6,267 bases of DNA, from positions 1-6,267 of the forward strand of contig JAGUYV010000105.1 in NCBI GenBank assembly GCA_020061125.1, read 5' to 3'. Positions 1 to 5,758 of the stretch are shown one piece after another. The notes under the pieces are model-generated. The model worked only from the letters and a program-made list of their open reading frames with translations. It was not told the DNA's origin and ran no database searches. The DNA is from a bacterium (GTDB lineage Bacteria > UBP15 > UBA6099 > DSWB01). The position numbers and the translations under genes were made by a program. Positions within the stretch are counted from its first letter, which is position 1. Every line of letters starts with the position of its first letter.

Positions 1-864
1 GCGCGCGCCGGGCAGGGGCGCCGGCTCGGCGAGCGCGTCTGTGGGTAGCGCCTCCGCATCCCAGAAATCCGCGGATTCGCCGGGGTGCAGAATGCGCAGC
101 AGGGACAGACGCAGAGCTTCGGCGCTGCTGCGCGCATTGATGAGCGCCTGTTCGCGCAGGGCGGTTTCGGCGCGCGCGGCCACGAGGTCAATTTCCGCCA
201 GGCTGCCCAGTTCCACGCGAAGCGCGGCCTCCTCATACTGGTCCCTCGCGAGTTGAAGGGACGCCTCGTAAATTTCGATTTTGCGCAAGGCCAGTGCATA
301 GTTCCAATATGTGTCAATCAGGTTTCCCGCCAGGGTTTCCGCGTAGGCCTGCAGCTCGAAGACCGAAGCCTGGGAGTCGAGTTCGCTCTGGCGCAGAGAA
401 GCCAGATTCACCTCGCGGCCTCCGCCCTGGAGCAGCGGCTTGGTCACGGACAGGCCCAGGCCCGTGGAATAGCGGCTGTCCGCGGCCGGGGCGTCCGTGT
501 TTGCGGCGGACAGGGCCAGAGACACGGTTTCGCCGGACGCGAGGCGTTTTGAGAGATCCACGCCCGCCCTGTTGGAGCGGCTTTTGGCGCCGGTTTGCGC
601 TTCGGTGTTTGAACCGGACAGCGTGGCCGAGACGCCCGTGTCGAAGGCCGCGTCCTGGCGCGTTTCATTGAGTGACGCGCTTTCGGGGTTCAGCCGCTGC
701 ACTTGCAGCGCCGGGTTGTTTTCGAGCATGAGCAGAACCGCCTCGTTGAGGGACAGCTTGAGGGTCTGGGGCGCGGCGGCGGCCATGGTTGCCGGAACAA
801 GACACGCGGCGAACAGCAACGCGCGGAAGAGGTTCGCCGGATTCCAGGTCAGTGGCGTTTTCAT
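1..864 (-). CDS. TolC-family outer-membrane efflux protein (3' part missing)
   Basis: This gene encodes the outer-membrane channel of the exporter, and the first 288 residues are visible before the window ends. Residues 1-31 form a Sec signal peptide with a hydrophobic run around 12-28 and a likely cleavage at the Ala run before Pro32. A helix of the OEP type follows (SLNEAVLLMLENNPALQ, 38-54). Residues 75-145 are strand-like and end in PLLQGGG at 143-149, a typical TolC-family turn. Long amphipathic helices follow, including ELGSLAEIDLVAARAE at 218-233, the usual coiled-coil start of these proteins. Family members usually have 430-500 residues, so roughly a third is missing. The start at 864 is preceded by AAGGTG and lies 29 nt after the permease stop, so it is probably the last or a late operon gene. 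Cys21 lies in the signal but with a poor lipobox (FAAC), so a lipid anchor is not favoured. Recognition of the family is firm; no substrate is implied. Confidence 0.9.
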   Translation of the reverse strand, partial: MKTPLTWNPANLFRALLFAACLVPATMAAAAPQTLKLSLNEAVLLMLENNPALQVQRLNPESASLNETRQDAAFDTGVSATLSGSNTEAQTGAKSRSNRAGVDLSKRLASGETVSLALSAANTDAPAADSRYSTGLGLSVTKPLLQGGGREVNLASLRQSELDSQASVFELQAYAETLAGNLIDTYWNYALALRKIEIYEASLQLARDQYEEAALRVELGSLAEIDLVAARAETALREQALINARSSAEALRLSLLRILHPGESADFWDAEALPTDALAEPAPLPGAR

Positions 865-893
865 GAGGATCACCTTGTTTTCTGTGCGGTGCA

Positions 894-2105
894 TTATTCG
901 TAATACAGGCACTCGATGGGGTTGAGCTGTGCGGCGCGCCAGGCGGGATAGAAGCCGAAAAAGATGCCGACGCCGGCCGAGAACCCGATGGCGAGCAGCA
1001 CGCTCTGCGCCGTGACCACGGGGTTGAAATCCTGCGAGAAGCGGCCGATGGCCACGGCTGCGCCGATGCCCGCGGCCATGCCGATGAGTCCGCCCAGGGC
1101 GCTCATGATCAGGGATTCGAGGAGAAACTGCTGAAGGATGTCGCGGTCACGCGCGCCGATGGCCTTGCGAATGCCTATCTCGCGCGTGCGCTCGGTCACG
1201 GTCACCAGCATGATATTCATGATGCCGATGCCGCCCACGAGCAGGGAAATGGCCGCGATGCCGCCCAGCAGATAAGTGAATGTTTTGGTCACGCCGGACA
1301 TGGTCTCGATGATGTCCGCCTGGTTGCGCACCTCGAAGTCGTCCTCATCCGGATTCGTGATTTTGTGGCGTTTGCGCAACTCGGCCGCGATGGCCTCCTC
1401 GACCTGTTTCATCTTATTGCTGTCTTTGGCCTGAATCTCGATTCCCGAGAGATAATCCATGCCGAACAGGATGTTCATGGCGGTGGTGTAGGGCACGATG
1501 GCCATGTCGTCCGCGCTGAAGAACGAGTCGCCGCCCTTGGCCTTGAGCATGCCGATGAACTCGAAATTCAAGCCGTTGATCTTCACGGGTTTGCCGATGT
1601 CGAAGCGCGTGAGTTCGAGGGTGCCCGCGGCTTCGGATCCGAGCACCACGACGCGCGCGTTGCGGTCCGCCTCGGAGTCCGTGAAGAAACGGCCGTGCTC
1701 CACCTGGAAATTGTTGCTGGACAGATATGTTACCGCGGTGCCGACTACGCGTGAGCGGGAGTTGTTGTTCTGGTACTTGAGCTGTGCGCTGCCCTGGGCC
1801 ATGGGCGCCACTGTGTTGACGCCTTGGATGGCGAGCAGGGCCTCGGCGTCTTCAACGGTGAGGGTTTGCACATCGTCCCCGCGCACGCCGCCGGGGGTGT
1901 GGCCCTGGCCGGGGCGCACGCTCAACCGGTTTGTGCCCATGGTCTGGATGCGGGAGAGCACATCCTGCTGGGTTCCCGTGCCGATGGCGAGCATGGCGAT
2001 GACCGCGCCCACGCCGATGATGATTCCGAGCATGGCCAGGAACGAGCGCAGCTTGTTGCTCCACAGGCTCTTGAGCGCGGATTTTACGATAGTGACAAAA
2101 AGCAT
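894..2105 (-). CDS. MacB-type ABC transporter permease (split form)
   Basis: This is the inner-membrane permease subunit of a type VII (MacB/LolCE/FtsX-like) ABC transporter, 403 residues long. These proteins use ATP in the cytoplasm to drive movement of a periplasmic domain that pushes substrate into an adaptor and TolC conduit. The layout fits the family: a membrane segment at about 21-43 (LAMLGIIIGVGAVIAML), a large MacB_PCD-like periplasmic domain at about 44-275, then an FtsX domain with segments near 277-299, 330-354 and 368-390. The conserved cytoplasmic motif ERTREIGIRKAIGA lies at 305-318. Unlike E. coli MacB (about 650 residues) it has no fused ATPase; that is the preceding gene, only 5 nt upstream. 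The ribosome-binding AAGGA overlaps the ATPase stop codon, which suggests translational coupling. The C-terminus LYYE differs slightly from the frequent ALRYE ending. Assignment to the family is secure. The substrate (macrolide, peptide, lipid, siderophore or other) cannot be told. Confidence 0.95.
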   Translation of the reverse strand: MLFVTIVKSALKSLWSNKLRSFLAMLGIIIGVGAVIAMLAIGTGTQQDVLSRIQTMGTNRLSVRPGQGHTPGGVRGDDVQTLTVEDAEALLAIQGVNTVAPMAQGSAQLKYQNNNSRSRVVGTAVTYLSSNNFQVEHGRFFTDSEADRNARVVVLGSEAAGTLELTRFDIGKPVKINGLNFEFIGMLKAKGGDSFFSADDMAIVPYTTAMNILFGMDYLSGIEIQAKDSNKMKQVEEAIAAELRKRHKITNPDEDDFEVRNQADIIETMSGVTKTFTYLLGGIAAISLLVGGIGIMNIMLVTVTERTREIGIRKAIGARDRDILQQFLLESLIMSALGGLIGMAAGIGAAVAIGRFSQDFNPVVTAQSVLLAIGFSAGVGIFFGFYPAWRAAQLNPIECLYYE

Positions 2106-2110
2106 TCTGA

Positions 2111-2785
2111 TTATCCTTTTGCGGGGCCGTCAATGACGCGGCCGTCCTTCATGCGGATGGCGCGCGCGCAGCGCGCGGCCACGCCTGCGTCGTGGGTCAC
2201 GATGATGATGGTGCGGCCCTGGCGGTTAAGATCCTCGAACAGGGCCAAAATTTCCTCGCCTGTGCGGCTGTCTAGATTTCCTGTCGGCTCGTCGGCGAGC
2301 AGGATGTCGGGATCGTTCACCAGGGCGCGGGCCACGGCCACGCGCTGGCGCTGGCCGCCGGAGAGTTGCGCAGGCTCGTGATGCATACGGTCCGCAAGGC
2401 CCACGGCCTCGAGCGCGGCGGCCGCGGCGCGGTGCGTGTCTTTCCTTCCCGCGTATTGCAGGGGCAGCTCCACATTCTCCCGCGCGCTGATGCGCGGCAG
2501 CAGGTTGAACGACTGAAACACGAACCCGATGCGCTTGTTCCGGACATGCGCGAGTTGGTCCCTGTTCATCCGGGACACATCTTCTCCGGCGAGCACATAG
2601 GAGCCGGAGTCCGGCTGGTCCAGGCAGCCCAGTAGGTTCATAAGTGTGGTTTTCCCGCTGCCGGACGCGCCGATCACGCTCACCATCTCGCCCTGGCTGA
2701 TGGTGATGCTCACGCCGTCCAGGGCGCGCACCTGGGCCGCGCCCATCTGGTACACTTTGACCAGGTCCCGCGTTTGAATAAGCAT
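2111..2785 (-). CDS. ABC transporter ATP-binding protein, MacB/LolD class
   Basis: This is the cytoplasmic ATPase that powers the neighbouring permease, 224 residues long and typical of the LolD/MacB/FtsE class. All catalytic elements are present: Walker A GASGSGKT at 39-46, the Q-loop glutamine at 91 (VFQSFNLLPR), the signature LSGGQ at 141-145, Walker B ILLADEP with Glu166, the D-loop GNLD at 169-172, and the switch histidine at 198 (VTHD). The sequence FQSFNLLPRISARENVELPL is characteristic of the class that pairs with FtsX-type permeases. The start at 2785 follows GGGAG, 16 nt after the adaptor stop, and the stop lies 5 nt before the permease start. As the chain ends soon after the nucleotide-binding fold, nothing is fused to it. 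It should therefore act as a homodimer with two copies of the permease, as in YknYZ-like systems; this is inferred from the family. Confidence 0.96.
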   Translation of the reverse strand: MLIQTRDLVKVYQMGAAQVRALDGVSITISQGEMVSVIGASGSGKTTLMNLLGCLDQPDSGSYVLAGEDVSRMNRDQLAHVRNKRIGFVFQSFNLLPRISARENVELPLQYAGRKDTHRAAAAALEAVGLADRMHHEPAQLSGGQRQRVAVARALVNDPDILLADEPTGNLDSRTGEEILALFEDLNRQGRTIIIVTHDAGVAARCARAIRMKDGRVIDGPAKG

Positions 2786-2801
2786 GCGCGTGAGTCTCCC
2801 G

Positions 2802-4163
2802 TCAGCGGCGCATTCCGCGCATTCCCCGGCGCGAGCCGGGTCCGGCGCCGGGCATCATGCCCGGAGGCGGGCCGTTGCGTCCTTCCTGGCTCCACCGGCT
2901 TGCGGCCGCGCCCTGTTTCACTTTTATGTTCTCTCCCTCTTGCAAACCGCTCGTGATTTCAATCATGAGTCCTGACTCGATGCCTGTTTCTACGGGCCGC
3001 TCTTCGGTCTTGCCTCCAGCGGCTGCGATTGTCACCACCCGGCGGCCCTGTTTGTCGCGCGTGATCGCAGACGCCGGGATCAGGATCGCATCCCGCTTCA
3101 TCTGCACAATGATTTCCGCGTCAGCGGTCATGCCGGGCATGAGCAGTTCCTTGTTTAGTGAAAGCACCTCGATTTTGACTTCGAAAGTGACCACATTGGA
3201 TGTGTTCACGCCTTTGCGCGCAACGCGCTCGACCTCGCCCATGAAGCGCTCGTCCGGAAATGCGTCGGCGGTGATGCGCACGCGCTGGCCCGGCGCCACG
3301 CCCGCGATGTCGCTCTCGTCCACGGAAGCGGTCACATAAATGCGCGACAGGTCCGAAATCACCATGAGCGCGGTTCCGCCGCCCACATTGCTGATGCCCG
3401 AGGAAATGATCTGTCCGGTCTGCACATTGCGCGCGGTGATGACCCCGTCCATGGGCGCGTAGATTTTGGTGTCGTCCAGGCCCTGTTGCGCAAGCTCCAG
3501 GTTCATGGCCGCGGATTCGAGGTTGGCGCCGGACTGCACGATGTCCTGCCGCTGCACCTCGAGAGCGGCCCTGGACGCGTCAAGTTCGTCAAAGCGCAGT
3601 TTCGCCTGTTCATGGGCGGCCCAGGCCGTGGCCGCGGCGGTTTGCGCCGCGTCCAGTTCCTCGCGGCTGGCCAGCTTCTTGTCATGAAGCTGGCGCGTAC
3701 GCTCGAGTTTGGCGTCCGCTTCGTCCGCTTTGATTCGCGCGGATTTCAGGTTCACTTCCGCGGTCTTATAGGAAGTCTTCAAATTCTTTTCCGCAACAGA
3801 GAGATTGCGCTGGGATTTGGTGAGAGCCGCGCGTGACGCATTCAGATTCGCCTGGGTCTTGTTCACATTGCGCTGTTCGTCCTCTGGGTCGAGTTCCGCC
3901 ACCAGTTCGCCTTTTTTCACGGTGTCGCTGACATCAAAGGGCAGGGAGATGATCTCGCCGCTGGCTTTGCTTTTAATCTCCACATCCAGATTGGACACGA
4001 CCACGCCGCTGGCTTCCACGGTCTTTGCGATGGGGCCTCGCGCGACCTCGACGATTTTGGTTTCGGCTTTTGGCGCCTGTTTTTTCTTGGAGCGCGCTCT
4101 CCAGGCCCAGACGCCGCCCGCGGCAAGCGCCAGGATCAGGATGATGACTATTGCTTTCTTCAT
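2802..4163 (-). CDS. MacA/HlyD-family periplasmic adaptor (membrane fusion protein)
   Basis: This adaptor of 453 residues links the inner-membrane ABC transporter to the TolC-type channel. Residues 3-22 form one hydrophobic N-terminal anchor, followed by a basic RARSKKK stretch; there is no lipobox. The lipoyl domain is split as usual, with halves near 62-93 (SGEIISLPFDVSDTVKKGEL) and 230-255 (IYAPMDGVITARNVQTG). Between them lies a long alpha-helical hairpin at about 95-230. Its tip contains R155, L159 and S166, matching the RxxxLxxxxxxS tip motif known to engage TolC in AcrA and MacA. A beta-barrel (about 265-355) and a membrane-proximal domain (about 356-417) follow. The last 22 residues are an odd tail rich in Gly, Pro, Met and Arg (432-453). 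The protein is longer than E. coli MacA (about 370 residues), mostly in the hairpin and tail. The start is supported by GGAGG 5 nt upstream. Confidence 0.94.
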   Translation of the reverse strand: MKKAIVIILILALAAGGVWAWRARSKKKQAPKAETKIVEVARGPIAKTVEASGVVVSNLDVEIKSKASGEIISLPFDVSDTVKKGELVAELDPEDEQRNVNKTQANLNASRAALTKSQRNLSVAEKNLKTSYKTAEVNLKSARIKADEADAKLERTRQLHDKKLASREELDAAQTAAATAWAAHEQAKLRFDELDASRAALEVQRQDIVQSGANLESAAMNLELAQQGLDDTKIYAPMDGVITARNVQTGQIISSGISNVGGGTALMVISDLSRIYVTASVDESDIAGVAPGQRVRITADAFPDERFMGEVERVARKGVNTSNVVTFEVKIEVLSLNKELLMPGMTADAEIIVQMKRDAILIPASAITRDKQGRRVVTIAAAGGKTEERPVETGIESGLMIEITSGLQEGENIKVKQGAAASRWSQEGRNGPPPGMMPGAGPGSRRGMRGMRR

Positions 4164-4220
4164 GACAGCCTCCGCCGCGCAACGGACGCGGTGTGGGAAT
4201 GTGGATGGCGCTCCGGGCGG

Positions 4221-4697
4221 TCAGCGCATCTTGATGAGATCCGACACTTGTTTATCGAGCTTTTTCAGGGTTTGGGCGCAGCCTGTGTTGTCCTTGATGC
4301 AGGAATCCAGCGCGGCGTCGGTGAGATCGCGCACTTCGGGCCTCGTGCCGATGCACAGATCGGGATTGGAGTCGCAGTGCGTTTTTATGTCGCGGCGCAT
4401 GTCGCGAATGGTTTTGCAGTGCTGACTGTCAATGCCGCAGAGCTGGCGTATTTTATCGCGCAGCGCGTCTCTGTCGCCGCGCGGGCCGCGGCCGTCGCGC
4501 GCTCCGCGTCCGCTGCGACCGTCCCTTGGCCGCATGCCCTGGCCCGGCCCGGCCGGAGATCCCTGTTGCGTGTTCTGCGGCTGCGGCGCGGCGGCCGGTT
4601 TCTGCGGAGCTGCCGTTTTGCTGTTGCACGATGCGGCGGCCAGGCCCAGTGCCGCGCACAGCATGATTGCCATCAGATATGCGGGGTGTTTTTTCAT
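4221..4697 (-). CDS. Small secreted protein or lipoprotein with three C-x6-C pairs
   Basis: I do not recognise the family of this 158-residue protein. It begins with a clear export signal (MKKHPAYLMAIMLCAALGLA) ending in AASC, a degenerate lipobox with Cys24 as possible lipidation site; signal peptidase I cleavage is the alternative. A flexible Ala/Pro/Gln stretch (27-50) leads to a highly basic Gly/Arg-rich linker with RDGR-like units (55-76). The remainder (77-158) is charged and looks helical. It carries six cysteines at 87/94, 108/115 and 133/140, giving three pairs with identical C-x6-C spacing that sit where helices would turn. Disulfide-stapled helical turns in the periplasm are a reasonable inference. 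The gene has a strong AAGGAG ribosome-binding site 5 nt before the start. It precedes the adaptor by 57 nt on the same strand, so it is probably the first operon gene and an accessory, sensor or substrate-related component; this role is a guess from position. Confidence 0.8.
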   Translation of the reverse strand: MKKHPAYLMAIMLCAALGLAAASCNSKTAAPQKPAAAPQPQNTQQGSPAGPGQGMRPRDGRSGRGARDGRGPRGDRDALRDKIRQLCGIDSQHCKTIRDMRRDIKTHCDSNPDLCIGTRPEVRDLTDAALDSCIKDNTGCAQTLKKLDKQVSDLIKMR

Positions 4698-4755
4698 CCA
4701 GTCTCCTTTGTCCGCGGAACGCCGGACTCCTTGTGTTCATTTGTCCCTTTGATGC

Positions 4756-4766
4756 GCGCGGTCCGC
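4756..4766. repeat. 11-bp GCGCGGTCCGC direct repeat, copy 1 (operon leader)
   Basis: GCGCGGTCCGC occurs here in the leader of the leftward efflux operon and again at 4913-4923 in the leader of the rightward gene. Its core is an inverted repeat, GCGG-T-CCGC, and in this copy the arms extend to CGCGG-T-CCGCG (4757-4767). The pairing across two divergent leaders could be a shared regulatory site. However, the 9-bp core also appears inside the permease coding region near 1670, so chance in GC-rich DNA is a live alternative. Confidence 0.3.
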
Positions 4767-4784
4767 GTTTTATTCCCGCGCATT

Positions 4785-4814
4785 AAAAACTCTGCCGGGC
4801 CGCGGAAACCGGCA
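4785..4814 (-). terminator. Stem-loop plus T-tract in operon leader (possible attenuator)
   Basis: Read on the minus strand, TGCCGG (4814-4809) pairs perfectly with CCGGCA (4798-4793) across a 10-nt loop. Three bases (GAG) and then five T residues (4789-4785) follow. This resembles an intrinsic terminator, although the stem is only 6 bp. No minus-strand gene ends just upstream. It would lie a few bases after the predicted transcription start and about 90 nt before the first gene, so its likely role, if real, is attenuation of the efflux operon. It could be a chance structure in GC-rich sequence. Confidence 0.35.
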
Positions 4815-4828
4815 TGAGGCAATGCATC

Positions 4829-4837
4829 ATCATAGCA
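4829..4837 (-). promoter_or_regulatory. Candidate extended -10 promoter for the efflux operon
   Basis: On the minus strand the sequence reads TGCTATGAT, an extended -10 (TGn followed by TATGAT, 5 of 6 matches to TATAAT). No good -35 lies at the standard distance; the bases there are G/C-rich, which extended -10 promoters tolerate. Transcription would begin near 4822, giving a leader of about 125 nt before the gene at 4697. It is the best candidate I could find in the divergent region, but it was read by eye only. Confidence 0.4.
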
Positions 4838-4867
4838 CACGGCGGCCAGCGGCCCCAGTCGAGCGGC

Positions 4868-4896
4868 TTGCCAACCGCGCGGCCGGGGGATAATAT
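4868..4896 (+). promoter_or_regulatory. Candidate sigma70-like promoter for the 238-aa gene
   Basis: TTGCCA (4868-4873, 5 of 6 to consensus) is followed after 17 bp by TAATAT (4891-4896, 4 of 6). The overlapping GATAAT at 4889 is a 15-bp-spaced alternative. The spacer contains the palindrome CCGCGCGG (4875-4882). A start near 4903 would leave a leader of about 50 nt before the ATG at 4954. This AT-rich GATAATATGG stands out from its GC-rich surroundings, which adds support. Confidence 0.5.
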
Positions 4897-4912
4897 GGAA
4901 GCAAGGCGCGCG

Positions 4913-4923
4913 GCGCGGTCCGC
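4913..4923. repeat. 11-bp GCGCGGTCCGC direct repeat, copy 2 (rightward leader)
   Basis: This is an identical copy of the 11-mer at 4756-4766, about 10 bp downstream of the predicted start of the rightward transcript and 30 bp before its start codon. The core GCGG-T-CCGC is symmetric and would suit a dimeric regulator or a small RNA hairpin. The evidence is the repetition alone. Confidence 0.3.
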
Positions 4924-4953
4924 ACGCCATCGCACCGGGGGAGGTGGCGCCGT

Positions 4954-5670
4954 ATGGCAAAGCTCACACAGGAAGAACAGGACATCATGGCGTGGGGCGC
5001 GGAGGCGTTCAAGGCGCCCTGGCTGGATCTGTGCCAGGTGTTTCAAAAACTCAATGCGGGCGAGGATCTGACCCGCGAACAGGCGCTCATTGATCCGTTC
5101 TTTGTGCCGTTCGACATAGATGCGCGCATCATTTTCCGCGCCATGAAGGCCGGCGGCAAAAAAGCTATCCTGGGCGACAACGGGTCCATGCTCACCATCA
5201 TCACCAACACGCGCGGCGACAAAATCATCTGGGCCGCGTGCGAACTCGAAGAGGACGGCGCGTACACCGAGTTCTACCCGCTCCAGGACAAACTCGGCAA
5301 AACATGGGACAAGAAGCTCGCGGAACTCCTTTTTGACAACGACATGGAAGCCGGGTTCGAATACGCCGCGGACTGGCTCAAGAAGCAGCAGGGCATGGAG
5401 CACATAGACCTGGGCATTCTGAAAGTCGCCAATGTGCAGTTCTTCGGCGCGTTCAAGCGCGCGTACGAGGAAGCCGGAGACGGGCGCAAGCTCCTGCTCA
5501 TGGGCGTGAAAATGGCGGACGCCGTGCGCGAGATTATGGACCAGGGCTGGATTCGCTTCTGCCCGGAGATCAATCTCAAGAAATTGCTCGAGCTGGCGGC
5601 CCCGGCCCTGTCCGCGCTCGACCCCATGAACAAGGCCGTTCAGAAAATGCTCGGCGGCCTGCCTGTGTGA
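4954..5670 (+). CDS. Hypothetical cytoplasmic protein, 238 aa, family not recognised
   Basis: I do not recognise this protein and assign no function. It has 238 residues, no signal peptide and no membrane segment, and mixed charge, so it is probably soluble and cytoplasmic. Residues 1-45 look helical (QEEQDIMAWGAEAFKAPWL). Residues 55-115 look alpha/beta, with strands around TIITNTRGDKIIWAACEL (81-98). The rest is mostly helical, with aromatic-rich segments such as GFEYAADWLKKQQG (134-147) and VQFFGAFKRAYEEAG (161-175). Cysteines occur singly at 27, 96 and 203, so no metal-binding cluster is evident. The start is chosen for the strong GGAGGTG 7 nt upstream (4940-4946) and the promoter-like sequence at 4868-4896. 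A long frame on the opposite strand (5742-4783) is rejected as an antisense shadow. The gene is divergent from the efflux operon and may share control with it, but no functional link is shown. Confidence 0.82.
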   Translation: MAKLTQEEQDIMAWGAEAFKAPWLDLCQVFQKLNAGEDLTREQALIDPFFVPFDIDARIIFRAMKAGGKKAILGDNGSMLTIITNTRGDKIIWAACELEEDGAYTEFYPLQDKLGKTWDKKLAELLFDNDMEAGFEYAADWLKKQQGMEHIDLGILKVANVQFFGAFKRAYEEAGDGRKLLLMGVKMADAVREIMDQGWIRFCPEINLKKLLELAAPALSALDPMNKAVQKMLGGLPV

Positions 5671-5696
5671 AACGGCGCGGGCCGCGGCAAGATTAA

Positions 5697-5723
5697 CGCA
5701 GAGGGCGCAAAGGGCGCGGAGAA
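5697..5723. repeat. Three degenerate 9-bp tandem units (CGCAGAGGG type)
   Basis: Three consecutive 9-bp units read CGCAGAGGG, CGCAAAGGG and CGCGGAGAA. They lie between the stop of the 238-aa gene and the exported TPR gene. I recall similar CGCAGAGG/CGCAAAGG tracts dispersed between genes in many unrelated bacteria, where they produce spurious ORFs with Leu/Cys/Ala/Arg-rich starts; the antisense frame here likewise begins with LRALCALCVN. The repeat itself is visible. Membership of a dispersed family is my inference. Confidence 0.6.
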
Positions 5724-5758
5724 TGCATTTTCGTGTAAGCAAATTTCAATCAACATAT

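Noticed and set aside
85-552. Plus-strand open frame (155 codons) opposite the TolC-family gene
   Set aside because: It is antisense to a clear TolC-family coding sequence and has Gln/Arg/Gly-rich shadow composition.
1498-2136. Plus-strand open frame (212 codons) opposite the permease
   Set aside because: The permease on the minus strand is unmistakable, and the plus frame gives low-complexity Ser/Arg/Met/Pro-rich sequence with no recognisable domain.
4175-4191. Small hairpin CCGCG-7 nt-CGCGG just upstream of the adaptor ribosome-binding site
   Set aside because: A 5-bp G/C stem is expected often by chance in this composition and there is no T-tract. It is too weak to call a regulatory structure.
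5671-5691. Possible terminator after the 238-aa gene (GGCGCGGGCCGCGGC)
   Set aside because: The bases are self-complementary, but no stable loop is followed by a T-tract, so an intrinsic terminator is not supported.
4783-5742. Long open frame (319 codons) on the minus strand, opposite the 238-aa gene
   Set aside because: It is rich in His, Arg, Leu and Ala as expected from the antisense of a GC-rich gene, and it begins within the 9-bp tandem tract. The plus-strand frame has the better ribosome-binding site, promoter and protein-like composition.
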